DNA of 64,000 nucleotides from Nematostella vectensis (Eukaryota > Cnidaria > Anthozoa > Actiniaria > Edwardsiidae), in assembly GCF_932526225.1 (NCBI RefSeq), contig NC_064048.1, forward strand, positions 5,686,627 through 5,750,626, written 5' to 3'. Under the pieces are notes generated by a model that had not been told where the DNA came from, ran no database searches, and saw only the letters and a program-made list of their open reading frames with translations. The first letter of the stretch is position 1. Each line of letters begins with the position of its first letter. The position numbers and the translations under genes are program-made. This document shows, in pieces, positions 1 to 10,486 of this stretch.

Positions 1-1039
1 TTTGACCTCTATTGAGCGGTCACCTCTATTAAGCGGACGCAGTCACCAAAGGAGGGTCCCATTTGGTTGATTTTATTGTTTTTCACCTCTATCAAACGGT
101 CATCATCGATATTTGTCCGAGCATGACAACAGATAGTGCACGTCATATTTCGTCATATTTTTAACAGTCTAATCTAATTACTGTGCGGATCAGTCGCATC
201 AAATTCCTCGATTACCAATTTCCGCTTTAGCCAGCTAGAAGAAAAACTGTCACCAAATATGTATTCACAAGGAATCTCGAGTCCATAGCCACCACCTCTG
301 TCCACCCACTTCCCTTTGACTACGACTTTCTCACAGTTCGTAGGTCTTTTGAGATATTTGGTAACCCACGTTGACATCAGTTTGGGAATATGCCTGATAA
401 CTTCGTAATCGTCAACTAGAGTATTCGGGTGACCGTCTCCATCCATCACTGTTTTGTCGGCTTTTTCTCTTACGATTGCAACAGCATTCGGATCCTTTAT
501 GTCAGTTGGTTCCCGCATAAGTTTGTAAACATCTTCTAGTGCTGGTTCCCACTCAGTCATGTATTCATGGTATCCCCGAATGAATGCAACTGGGTCAGAT
601 TTGTGAGTTTTTGGGTACGGCAACGCACTGCGAGTTTTTGATTCGACTTCCAAAATCACGCAAACGCTTAATGACGGATATCGACGGAAACGACGCGTGT
701 AACATCACCTTAACGCACTCATTTACTTTACATAACGCCAGCGAAAGTAGCTCATGCCCATAGAATTAGGCAAAGCCACAGAGCCGTAAAGGCAAAAACG
801 AACTGACTAGGCGATTTCAAACATTTCTGGATGAAATTGGAATGCACCAGGCCCCGTCTTAGGGCTAACATGATTGTTACTGTTGTTTATTATAATAAAA
901 AGTTCTTACGTATAATGACAGCCCGATTTACGCTAATTTAGGGGCGAAAATAGCGAAACCTCTATTAAGCGGTCAACCTCTATTAAGCGGTCACTAAGCT
1001 AAGTTCCGAGGGTGACCGCTTAATAGAGGTTCGACTGTA
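1..1039. mobile_element. pogo/Tigger-like DNA transposon copy, left end cut by window
   Basis: Both ends carry the motif CCTCTATTAAGCGGTCA in several copies (about 5-35 and 958-1032). The right end finishes as an inverted terminal repeat whose outer reading is CAGTCGAACCTCTATTAAGC, followed by TA. CAGT-R-AACCTC termini with a TA target duplication are typical of pogo/Tigger elements of the Tc1/mariner superfamily. The subterminal motif is also inverted within the right end (965-1031). No DDE transposase is visible; the only sizeable ORF is the HIRAN-domain ORF inside. The left TA and outermost bases lie before position 1, so the boundary there is inferred. Confidence 0.6.
174..659 (-). CDS. 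HIRAN-domain protein, transposon-associated
   Basis: This 161-residue ORF contains a HIRAN-type core. Residues 27-80 read IRGYHEYMTEWEPA...LMREPTDIKDPNAVAIV, followed by a histidine-isoleucine-proline (HIPK) segment near residue 91 and a beta-rich tail with GLEIPCEYIF near 130. HIRAN domains bind DNA ends and are known from HLTF/Rad5 helicases; stand-alone HIRAN proteins are, as I recall, expanded in cnidarian genomes. Here the ORF is enclosed by pogo-like terminal sequences, so it may be a passenger or a captured host exon. No helicase or nuclease domain is present. The start is the first Met; no splice evidence was seen. Confidence 0.65.
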   Translation of the reverse strand: MILEVESKTRSALPYPKTHKSDPVAFIRGYHEYMTEWEPALEDVYKLMREPTDIKDPNAVAIVREKADKTVMDGDGHPNTLVDDYEVIRHIPKLMSTWVTKYLKRPTNCEKVVVKGKWVDRGGGYGLEIPCEYIFGDSFSSSWLKRKLVIEEFDATDPHSN

Positions 1040-1528
1040 CAATTAAGGGAATTCGTAATGCACACTTTGTAAGACGCTTGTTAGTCCGATCTTGTGGCGT
1101 GATACATTCAGTTTTACTAAATACAACGAAACATGTCGAAACGCCAAAATAAGAATGACTGTAAGTACATCATGTCCCACCTAGCTTTTCCTGTCCACTA
1201 AGTGGATTACAGTATTACAGTATTTTCTGTTTGCTCGATTGAGCAACGGGTTGGGGCTCCTCCCTTTTTGGAAATGGAAGTCGGGGTCTCTTAAGATCGA
1301 AGTCCACTGCCCGAACCCGTATTATCTTTTGAGACCAACTTTAAGATACTTGTCCTCTTCGGGCGTAAATAAGAGCGTTTTTCTGCGAGCCGGGCATAGC
1401 TCTGTCATCAAAAAAAAGTCTTCGCGCTTCTGCTTTGCCGGTAGTTTCTTGAACTTCGTCCGTTGAAGAGCACGACTTCGTGCAGTCATCTTGATCCTCT
1501 GAAGAGTTTGAAAGGTCGGAGAGCCTCG
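1040..1528. other. no supported gene; 3' continuation of the recombinase-like fragment possible
   Basis: Beyond the transposon end the sequence has no convincing coding feature of its own. An open minus-strand frame covers 1341-1625 (charged and Ser-rich, without a family signature). It overlaps the end of the zinc-finger/recombinase-like ORF in another frame, so it could be its frameshifted continuation. Confidence 0.4.
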
Positions 1529-2215
1529 TTAGAACCTCTTTGTCCAGCTTGGTGCCGAAGTCGCCTTTGTGGGCAAGTAGCGAGACACCACACCAATGAG
1601 CTCGTCCATGGTTGCCCAGTGCCATTTGGCCTCTAGCACATCGATGTCTAAATCGCTAGTCCACTGTATTCGCATCATTTTTGAGACGGTCTTACCCACC
1701 TTTTTCAAGTATGTGTCCGTCGTAGACAGCCCTCTAAGCACCGCTTCCGATGCTCCGTTTACTTTCCTGTAGGTCAATAGTTCTGCAATGGCGTCCAGGT
1801 ATCCGATTCGACCGGCATGACCCAACTGCCACTCGCTCTGCATTGAATCGGCAAATTTAAAAGGTAGATTAGGCGAACACAAGCAAAAGTCCACAATATC
1901 TAATGTGAGATGATCTTCGTCCCCGCTGCAAAATTTCAGAAACTTCAAGCATTTGCTAACCAGTTGCTGCGCTTGTCGATCATTTTTGCAGCCCCCACCA
2001 CTGTCCTTGAGCCACGCGGTGAATTGTTCAGCAAACATGCAAGACATGTCAAACGATGGGACGCCATTACTTGAACGTCGTTGCCCCTTTTCCTTTTCCA
2101 TTTGGCTTCGAGAAGCTTCTATGTCTGAGTCGCTGGGTTTCTCATCAAAGTAATAAAACCATGGGTGCTTTTTCTTGACGTGTTTTCTACACCCTCTTTT
2201 GAGTCCCAAACCCAT
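1529..2215 (-). pseudogene. C2H2 / tyrosine-recombinase-like transposon fragment
   Basis: The 228-residue ORF begins inside what looks like the second half of a C2H2 zinc finger (GCRKHVKKKHPWFYYF; His-x4-His, upstream Cys pair missing). A helical segment follows (residues 60-200; AEQFTAWLKDSGGG, CLKFLKFCSGDEDHL, LTYRKVNGAS) that resembles the N-terminal core-binding region of Crypton-like tyrosine recombinases common in cnidarian genomes. No catalytic R...H-x-x-R...Y region is visible, and the frame ends at 1529 where another minus frame overlaps it. I read it as a decayed mobile-element fragment. The family call comes from general pattern, not a search. Confidence 0.4.
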
Positions 2216-2939
2216 CGTTATGGCAGTCTGATACAGGGCAGTGAAACAGCAGGTCCTTTTCGTCTTCTTCTAAGTGCATTTTTTTTTTTGTTTCTTCGCA
2301 GCATTTGGAAGAAGCGACCAGTTTATCACAATACCCTGCTTTACCATCTCTTGTCAGCAACGGTTAATGCGAGAATGAGAAACGTATGCGGCGTACCGCA
2401 TGTTTAATGCTATCAAATACGTGAAAAGAGCCAATCAAACACTGCCACGCGACAGTCTCGAAATAGTGGCAGCAGTCTATTGGTTGGTCACGATAAACCA
2501 AAATGGCATGCCCAAGCAAGCCTCGGCATGCCCTTGCTTTTGCACAGCTTGTGCGATCATAGGCATCGCTTTGAAAGATCATATCTTTTGAGATTGAGAA
2601 ACAAAACCATAGATGCGGAACTTTTGTTAATGTTTTCGAAAAAGGGAACACCCCACTTCGGTCCATTGTGGCGGAACAACCGTTCCGTTAAGTGATAATT
2701 TATTCAGTTCCTTTCGCTGATAAAGTCTTATTAAAGACGAAAATTTGGCAGAGTCGATTTCCAGTTTTTGGTGTATTGTATTCATTTTTCTGGTACGAGA
2801 TCGCGACGGTTTGGGCTTTTTGATTCTATTCAATGTGTTTTTAAAGTACTGATCGAGGAAATTTATTAAGGACAAATTGATGTGTGCATCGATTTGTAGT
2901 ATTAGGCGCTATGAAAATGCTTATATATTTTGTCATTAC
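2216..2939. other. no gene seen; possible downstream intron of PAN gene
   Basis: Short ORFs on both strands here lack family motifs, and no splice-bounded exon could be linked to the donor at 2939-2938. The sequence may be intronic to the PAN gene if that gene continues leftward. Confidence 0.35.
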
Positions 2940-5600
2940 CATGGTTCCACGGTACATGAAATTCTCTTTCGGTACCAGGTCCCCCGGATGTTCCACGTGA
3001 TCAGAGTTGCTGAGCTGACAGAGTTGAAGTTGGTGACCAAAATTATATGATCGGCAGCTGTCATTCATCAAGCAGGCAGCGTGACACGCCCCCTCATTCC
3101 TTCTCGTGAGGTTTTTGAACACGTGGTTCAAAAGCCAAGTCTCATTGGATGCTGGATACCACCTGACAATCTTGCAGCTGTCGCCTGCATTTGCCATAAA
3201 GATAAACAAAATATTAAAAAAAATATGTACCAAAACATTTTTTTACCACCAAGTATAACATAGAGGAAAAAAATGTGATAAATGTTGTATATATACAAAT
3301 ACCAAAATTTTGTTAAATGTTTTAAGAAGAAGAAAATCTTCATCGTCCCCCTAAGAATGCGTGTATCGTGTAAACATCTATAACGTAATATCGCAGACAG
3401 TAAATTATTTCAAAGCTATATAAAGTTTATGTAGAATACGATTTTTACTTAGTCTGTCAATACCCCCTTCAGCGCCGGCTAATCACGAGGAACTTGCTTT
3501 ATCGTGTTTCCTGAGAATTAACTTAGATCAAAGGGAATAAACCTATTGGTAATGATAATGTCAATTTGAGTTACAAAAATCAAACACTACTCGGATCGTG
3601 CATGGGTCGGCAAGGGGGGGCCCTGAACGTTTCACGAGTTTCAAGAATCGAAAAACAACGTTTCACGATTAACTGATTAACTGGCGAGATGGATCAATCT
3701 TTACTCGGAAATCACGATTTTGAAAGAGCAAAGATCACGATTCGCGCCATTCCTGAATCGCGACGAAGGTAGCAATCACAGATCACGGGTTTCTATTTGT
3801 CCTTTTCGCGATTCACGATAAACAAAAAAAGAACATTTACGGATCTCTTGCGGAGTTCCTCAAGGATCTACCCTTGGTCCCTTATTATTCCTCTTATATA
3901 TTAATGATCTCCCCAACTCTTCTAAGAAACTGAAATTTAGAATATTTGCAGATGATACAAATCTATTTTATACTTCAAAAAACCCCAAAGATTTAGAAAC
4001 CACTGTTAATAGTGAATTAGACAATGTCATCAAATACTGTAACGCTAACAAGTTGTCCATTAATTTTAAGAAAACACATCATATCACTGTCACCTCCCCC
4101 AGAAAAAGTGTTTCTATTGACTTAACAGCATATGGTATAAAGAATACTAACAACATAAAATACTTAGGTGTCTTTATTGATGAACATCTCAAATGGAATT
4201 CACAACTAAATCATGTTAATAAATGCCTCGCAAAAAATCTTGGAATCATTTCCAAGTTACGTTATTTTCTTCCCCTGACTACTTTAACACAACTATACTA
4301 TAATTTAATTTACCCATATATTTCTTATGGTATAATGAGCTGGGGCTCGGCAAGCCAAACACGGCTTCGCCCTATCAAAACGAAGCAGAATAAATGCATT
4401 CGCTCTATTTTCTTTGCTCCCCAAAGGGAAAGTCCATCGAATTATTACCAACTGCTTAGGATCCTGAATCTTGATAACATACATAATCTAAGGATATCAT
4501 CTCTTGTTTATAAGCTCCAACACTTTCCTGATACTATGCCTAAGCCATTATGTAATCTAATCCTGCCTGCCACTCAAGTTCACTCACATAATACCAGATA
4601 TGCTTCCAAAGGCAATCTCTTTAGGCCAGCTTCCAAAACCAATTATGGATTAACTAAATTTACAGCCATGTCTTCTAGATTTTGGGAAAAAATACCAAAT
4701 TGCATTAAGTCCTTACCTTACAATTCCTTCATAGAACAACTGAAATTGCATTTATTAAATAATCAGAATTAATATTGATCCACCCTGGCCAGATTTACTT
4801 TTCCTCACTCTAAAATATTATATTTTGTTTATGTATATATTATATATTGTAAAAAAAAAAAAAAAAAATAATAATAATAATAATTTTATAATAATATTAT
4901 AATAATATCCTGTAAGACCCTCGAAATCTGACTGTGGCAGTGACCATCTCGAAAGCTTATGCTTCTATGGTCACTGCGCACCTTAAATTTTTTTTTCTTC
5001 TTAAGTACCGTAAATAGTTAACTTCCCCTTTTTTCTACCTGTATCCAAATATTCTTTATCTTATTCAAAATAGTGCAAAATAAAAAAATGAATGAAATGA
5101 ATGATCACTAAAATGAACCTTAGCCCCTGATCGTAGCTAGCACTAGGCAGGGTAAAGCTGCCACCATTAAACAGCAAGAATTTACAAAAGGGATATAAAA
5201 AACATTGTCTGCACCCGATGCAGATAAAAAGAAATATGCCTTCCTTTTTCTAGCTACGGCCTGATTCCTCGACTGTGTTTTGTTACGAAATAGGGTTTTT
5301 AGCGAGGCCTTATTTCATGGTATTTGAAAGTAAGAAAAAAACCTGTTTTCCTAAATACATTGCAATACAATTCAGTCTGCGTTCAAACGATATCCCACCA
5401 AAAGTATTCGAAGGTTTGCTTAATCCCTAACTTTTTATACTACTTTAAAAAAAAAGCCGAAAGTCCCGACTATACACATCATATATGATACCTAAATAAT
5501 CATCCAATACAGAAAGATAAAAGAAATATACACTACCTGTCTGGAGGATGATAATTGCAGACAGAGTGAGAAGGACTACTTTGAAGTCTTGCTCCGCCAT
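2940..5600 (-). CDS. Secreted PAN/apple-domain protein, first two exons
   Basis: Exon 1 is 5600-5537: an ATG and 21 codons giving a hydrophobic signal peptide (VVLLTLSAIIIL core), ending ACAG before a GTAGTG donor. Exon 2 is 3184-2940, entered through a pyrimidine-rich acceptor ending in GCAG and left through ATG before GTAATG. Exon 1 ends after one codon base and exon 2 supplies two, which restores Gly and a continuous frame. Exon 2 encodes a PAN-like domain with six Cys (DSC, GAC, AAC, DSC, QLC and flanking LLNHVF, LSNSDH, YRGT). PAN/apple domains bind protein or carbohydrate ligands in secreted and surface proteins. The 2.35-kb intron holds a retrotransposon fragment. No further exon was recognised left of 2940, so the gene is partial or short. 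Confidence 0.72.
3185..3830. other. intronic sequence with repeated TCACGATT motif
   Basis: Intron of the PAN gene. Between 3590 and 3830 the words TCACGA and CACGATT recur many times in both orientations, suggesting a degenerate repeat next to the retrotransposon insertion. No coding signal was seen. Confidence 0.4.
3846..4772 (+). pseudogene. Reverse transcriptase, C-terminal part
   Basis: One open frame of about 308 codons, entered without an initiator because the element is truncated. It shows RT block 4/5 residues CGVPQGSTLGPLLFLLYIND near the start and the catalytic FADDTNLF box about 40 residues later. The thumb region follows (YLGVFIDEHLKWNSQLNH...; SYGIMSWGSA; IRSIFFAP). FADD is the polymerase active site. 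The fingers domain and any endonuclease ORF are missing, so the copy cannot be autonomous. No internal stop is seen, which suggests a fairly recent insertion. Confidence 0.9.
4937..4977 (+). other. 3'-UTR hairpin of the retrotransposon
   Basis: GCAGTGACCAT (4937-4947) pairs perfectly with ATGGTCACTGC (4967-4977). Inside the loop AAGC/GCTT can form a second small stem. Such 3' structures in several LINE clades are recognised by the element's own RT. Confidence 0.6.
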
Positions 5601-6498
5601 CGCCTACACGTCTCACATATCAGAAAAGCTGAGAATTGATGTTTGTCCGGATAACTATGGTTACTATTCGCACCTGATGTGTGAGGATTATTTTATTTGT
5701 TTGACGTCACCTAGAGATGAGTAAAACACTTTCTCTGTCATTGTTTTATTCAATTAAAAGTTATTAATAATGCAAAAGGCAGAGCGTCTACTTGATTTTT
5801 GATTAGAAAATAAATACTTTTTCTGTCTGACTTTTGAAGCCCCAATAAGAATTACATATAAACCAGAATATTGGAGTGGAGAACAAATATGAGATATTTG
5901 ATCATATTTGCCCATGTACCCAATGGTATAATCAGTTATTTTACACTACTGTTGTACATAAAAAAGTTGCACGAACTTATCGTGAAGTTATGAAAATTTG
6001 ATAACCACCACTTAGGAGGGAATTATTTAAATTTACCGAGTTTCTTCCTATTGATGGCCTGAGATCAACAAACAGGGGCTTGAAATAAATTATAGTAGAG
6101 CCTCTGAGTAAGCAAATTACAACGGGGATAGAAAGTGGCAAACTTAAAGGTTCCCGTTTCCGCAAAAACTTTCCTTTTGGATGCAACACCGTGTTTGTAG
6201 GCCTCTGATTGGCCGAGCGGATGTTTTGGCGGGAATTTCTGGCTCGTGCGTGACACTAGCGAGACCGATTTATTTCAATGTAAGTTTCTGTCTGGCTTAG
6301 TACAAGCTTGTATTGACCCCCCAGATTGGGCAACATAACATTCACATTCATTAGACGTGTGTCACAAAATGTTGGACTCAATCACAAGCATAATTTTTAT
6401 GAGAATGTTCTGAATTATCTGTATTCACCCGCGCATTGGCTTTCTGTTTGTTTTTTTTTTTTTGTTTTTTTTTCATATTTACTGTATTTCACCCAATT
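5601..6498. other. intergenic, nothing recognised
   Basis: Upstream region of the PAN-domain gene. Only short spurious ORFs were seen; no promoter motif was called with confidence. Confidence 0.4.
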
Positions 6499-6770
6499 GT
6501 GTAGTTCCAGAAAATATCCATATACCCCCCTCCCCCCATTGAGGGGATTGGAAATTCCGGGGCGGTGGGGGGTTCAAGGGTTCAAGAACCAGGAATTCCC
6601 AGAGGGGAGGGGGGGGGAATGCCCTTTTTCCTTAACAGTTACTGTATATATATATATATTTTATTTCAGGGGGTTGGAAATTCCAGAGGGGTGGGGGGTC
6701 ATACCTCCGACCCCCTCAATGGGGGGGGGGGAGGGGGGAAGGGGGGTATGGATATTTTCTGGAACTACAC
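6499..6770. mobile_element. MITE with GTGTAGTTCCAG termini
   Basis: GTGTAGTTCCAGAAAATATC starts the element at 6499, and its reverse complement ends at 6770, with the C/G-rich subterminal blocks (CCCCCCTCCCCCCATTGAGG) also inverted. The interior has two related copies of GGTTGGAAATTCC-type sequence and a short (TA)n. No transposase is encoded. Confidence 0.7.
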
Positions 6771-6964
6771 ATTTTCCAAGAATTCTGTCCAAGTTGGGTT
6801 GACAGCCATGGAGAGAGTACCTAGTTTTAAACACCCCTCATGCTAAATATCAAATGTCTGCGGTATTTGCTTTCGTCATCTGCCTGTATTATTACCAATT
6901 GTTAAGCTATGAAAAGTAGCCATTCATTTCATGCGCCATGGATGATGGTCTACCTTGTAGCTTA

Positions 6965-7166
6965 AAGCCTGGTTTCCATATAGTCGTAACAGTTGTAAGT
7001 TTTGTAGAGATCTCTGACGACCGTGAAACGAGACGTCGCTTCGGTTGTATCTAGTGTAAGGGTCGTCCCATCGGGTGTTTCCATATTGTTGTAAAGGGCA
7101 CTGAGGATGTTTTGCCGACAACTGTTACGACCCTTACGACTGTTACGATTATATAAAACCAGGCTT
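6965..7166. mobile_element. MITE with AAGCCTGGTTT termini, TA duplication
   Basis: An inverted repeat of about 34 bp begins AAGCCTGGTTTCCATATAGT at 6965 and ends in its near-perfect complement at 7166. Both ends abut TA, so the probable target duplication is TA. It is non-coding. Confidence 0.7.
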
Positions 7167-7454
7167 TATTTTAGATAGCTGATGGTTGACATTGACAATA
7201 TAATAGCTGGACCTGGCTGTCTGGATATACTTGATCCTGGTATTTACATATTTTTTTTTTTTACAAATTTCACAAAAGATGTGTAGTGCCATGTAGTTAC
7301 CATTACCCATTACATACTATAAGAAACATATAACGGAAAACTATGGAAATTTGTTTTCTACAACACAAACAGCAAAAAAGGTATTCTAAATAATATTTGC
7401 CTCTGACATGGCACATTTGTTAAAAGTGTGTGTGCGAGCACCTCTAGCTTGTAT

Positions 7455-7712
7455 CACCCGGATTTGTAACAATCAACGGGATATGTAACAACAACCGGAT
7501 TTGTAACAACACTCAACCAGATATGTAACATAAACCGGCTTTGTAACAAAAATCAACCGGATATGTAACAAACTAGTCAACCGGATTTGTAACAAAAATC
7601 AACCCGGATATGTAACAAACTAGTCAACCGGATTTGTAACAAAAATCAACCGGATTTGTAACAAAAATCAACTGGATTTGTTAAAACGTTTAACAACCGG
7701 ATTTGTAACAAC
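7455..7712. repeat. short satellite, CCGGATTTGTAACAA unit
   Basis: About a dozen tandem copies of AACCGGATTTGTAACAAAAA with unit lengths of roughly 18-26 bp. Two alternating subtypes (GGATTTG / GGATATG) and a recurrent ACTAGTC spacer suggest a higher-order dimer. Confidence 0.8.
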
Positions 7713-8622
7713 CTATGGATCTCGTCAAATCGTTTGAATACAAACTCCATTTATAACAAAGGTCAAACATTCCAGGTCTTCGTTGGTTCTAAGGTAAGTC
7801 GTGGGGAGGGGACTCTAGCGATGATGTCATCAAAATACCAAAAAAGGTCAAATAGATACATTATTACATTGATAGATACATAATTCTCTTTCAAGTTTGG
7901 TCTTCTAGGACGGTTTCAGTGGGATAAAATAGGTATTTTTGTTTTGACGTCATTGTGACGTCACGTCACGTGACTTCGTCAGTGTACCCCCTTGCCACCA
8001 TAGACCCGTCAACCAAGTTTGGTCCCTCAAGCCAAATTTATTATATTTCATTTATATTTCATTTCGAATTAAGGCTGTCCCCCAGAACAATAAGAAGCTA
8101 AATCCATAACTTCGTTCATGAAAGTTTATGGTCGTTTTTACCCTATTTCACGAAAGATGGTTCAAAAACGATATTCAGGTACAGTACTGTATATTACTGC
8201 GGGCCTTATGTGTGTGAGGGAGGGAGACTAAGCAGCCCATGCAATGGGCGGCGGAGCTGTCCTTTAAACATTATCAAGTCAGGAGCTGTGTCGATTTTAA
8301 GCCTGTATTCAAGTGAGATTCTTTTGAAGTGCTTGTATTTACCCCATCATTACTTGAAACAAGCAACCAGCGGCAAAAAAGGTTTTTTACTTATGTTCTT
8401 TTTTAAGGATCATTGAAAAAAATGAACACTTTTGGGCCAATATTATATGTGGCTTCTGATAAATGATTATAAAATTATGAAAAATGCAATTGATCTAATT
8501 GAAAAGTATTCCCTACTAGATCAACCCTTCCCTAATCCACCCTCAATACCTTTATCTTTTGTATTTCCTACATCCAGTTGTTTATAATAAGTCCTCTTTG
8601 CTTGACCCTTTCCTGCAAAAAC
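7713..8622. other. intergenic; dispersed repeat with TGACGTCA motifs
   Basis: No gene was recognised. At 7942-7972 the sequence has overlapping palindromes (GACGTCATTGTGACGTCACG). A similar motif recurs at 19245-19265, which suggests a dispersed repeat family rather than a promoter. Confidence 0.4.
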
Positions 8623-8764
8623 CTAAAAGGTTGGTTCTCACTGTGAAGAAAGTGCATGAGCAAGCCCTTTAAAAATGAGAAAACACAAACACAAGCCCAA
8701 GAATATCAAGCGGTTGCCTTCTCTTGGGTTTGCGCTTGCATTCTAGTGAGAACCAACCTTTTTG
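8623..8764. mobile_element. MITE with AAAAGGTTGGTTCTCACT termini
   Basis: AAAAGGTTGGTTCTCACT (8625-8642) is mirrored by AGTGAGAACCAACCTTTTT (8745-8763). The interior is about 100 bp and non-coding. It lies just downstream of the BORCS5 stop and may fall in its 3' UTR. Confidence 0.7.
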
Positions 8765-8806
8765 CACCACCCTTCTCCCCCTTGTATCTTCCCAGCTTAT
8801 AGGCAT

Positions 8807-9427
8807 TTAGTTGTTTATGCTGAGTCCTCCAGGCTCAAAACTAAAGGGGTCCAGTCTCTCCTCCTCTGGTAATATATTATTCAGTCTGTCAATCAAAGGA
8901 ACAATCTTTTTCATACTGGCGTCAATCCTCCTTAAAGTAAAACTCATCTCTTCGACTTTCTTTAAATGCGCTATGACGTGAACTAATTTCCTGTGTCTGT
9001 CATTCACGGCGCTTAGGACAGCGGTAGAGTTAACATCCACCTCTTTGATCCTGGATGCTAGCATGTCTTGGTCAAATGCGACCGCTTCTGAGCACTGCCT
9101 AAGGTGGTCTTCGTACCGGGAACATAGCTTCAAAGCCGGTCGCAAATCAAACTTCTCAAGTCTTTCTAGCTCACGAGCTGGAGTAACTTGAACAGAAGCG
9201 TTTAGTATCGGTCGAACGAGAGGGATATATTTAAGAGTTTCGAGGTCCGGATCGAGCGTTTGTGATGTTAGCTCCTGGGATTTTTGACTGACGACAACAA
9301 TGTCTTCAAGTTTTGCTTTTTCTCGTTTCGGCTTGGGACTGGGTCTTTCTACTGAGCTCTTTGTATAAGGTACTTTCTGTGGGCTATGTGTCGCACCTGG
9401 ATGCGTGGAACTTTGCTCTTGGCCCAT
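8807..9427 (-). CDS. BORCS5: BORC complex subunit 5 (BORCS5 / LOH12CR1)
   Basis: The product has 206 residues from MGQEQSS to a stop at 8807 in a single coding exon. The open frame extends upstream into a microsatellite, but MGQEQSS fits the family: Met-Gly for N-myristoylation, then a Ser/Pro-rich linker and KLEDIVVVSQ. The conserved helical body follows (LCSRYEDHLRQCSEAVAFDQ near 100-120; RLNNILPEEERLDPFSFEPG near 180-200). BORC recruits Arl8 and kinesin to lysosomes and controls their outward movement; BORCS5 holds the complex on the membrane through its lipid anchor. Length agrees with vertebrate orthologues (about 196). It lies head to head with the coiled-coil gene, 1.06 kb apart. Confidence 0.93.
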   Translation of the reverse strand: MGQEQSSTHPGATHSPQKVPYTKSSVERPSPKPKREKAKLEDIVVVSQKSQELTSQTLDPDLETLKYIPLVRPILNASVQVTPARELERLEKFDLRPALKLCSRYEDHLRQCSEAVAFDQDMLASRIKEVDVNSTAVLSAVNDRHRKLVHVIAHLKKVEEMSFTLRRIDASMKKIVPLIDRLNNILPEEERLDPFSFEPGGLSINN

Positions 9428-9574
9428 TTCTATTTGAATGTTTTCACAGTAACCATCGAGTTTTCTTCCGCCATGTTGGATCAGGCCCGCTTTGATCCAT
9501 GGGCATTTTATCCACAGGTAGTCCAATAGGTGTGTTCGACACACACAAAAAAAAGATAAAGTGAATAAACTAGA

Positions 9575-10044
<470 letters not shown>

Positions 10045-10046
<2 letters not shown>

Positions 10047-10486
10047 TACAAACAGGATGAACTTCTAGAAGAAAATAAGGTCGTCGTGCCACTGCAGTGG
10101 TAAAACCTAATTACTACGGAACTTTATTAGTTGTTCCAGTAAAAAAATCGAAATGCAGAGCGCCGCGTTTGGTAGCTGAGAAACCTCTTGTGTCATCATT
10201 CGAAAACGATTCGCGCTATTCGCGCTTGTAACATAAGTTGTTTCCCTCTTGATAAAGGAGATTGTATGGAATACTGTTTTTTTTTTAATTGTTGGCCACA
10301 ATGCTATGCAATTGCAGCTATATTGTACTGATGGTCGAATGCCCTCTCCCCATACGGACACAATCCAGACCCCTAATTGAAATACGGCCTGTCCGCGGTT
10401 AGGCAAATATGATTTTTCTTTACGTAAATAATGGTAATGACATCTAATTGGCGCGCGCTTCAGAACTAGAAATTTTCTTTGAAACA
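10045..10486. promoter_or_regulatory. shared upstream region of BORCS5 and coiled-coil gene
   Basis: This stretch and the microsatellite are the only sequence between the divergent starts at 9427 and 10487. It contains no coding exon that I can support. A shared bidirectional promoter is inferred from position only; no TATA box or other core element is called. Confidence 0.35.

Larger units (their letters stand above)
3838..5102 (+). mobile_element. 5'-truncated non-LTR retrotransposon (LINE)
   Basis: The element starts mid reverse transcriptase, runs through the stop at 4772, and ends in a short tandem tail (AATGAATGAAATGAATGA, about 5086-5104) rather than a long poly(A). A 3' UTR (4773-5085) contains an A/AAT-rich tract (4850-4885) and an 11-bp perfect hairpin (4937-4947 with 4967-4977). 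A short simple-repeat tail and a 3' hairpin are known in CR1/L2/RTE-like clades; I do not assign the clade. It lies antisense within the PAN-gene intron. Confidence 0.85.

Noticed and set aside
3128-3343. Signal peptide encoded contiguously with the PAN exon (MVHIFFNILFIF)
   Set aside because: That hydrophobic stretch is the pyrimidine-rich intron end before the GCAG acceptor at 3185. The exon at 5600-5537 gives a phase-matched signal peptide.
6326-6846. Gly-rich plus-strand ORFs of 158 and 93 codons
   Set aside because: They fall in a C/G-rich MITE with inverted termini and carry no family signature.
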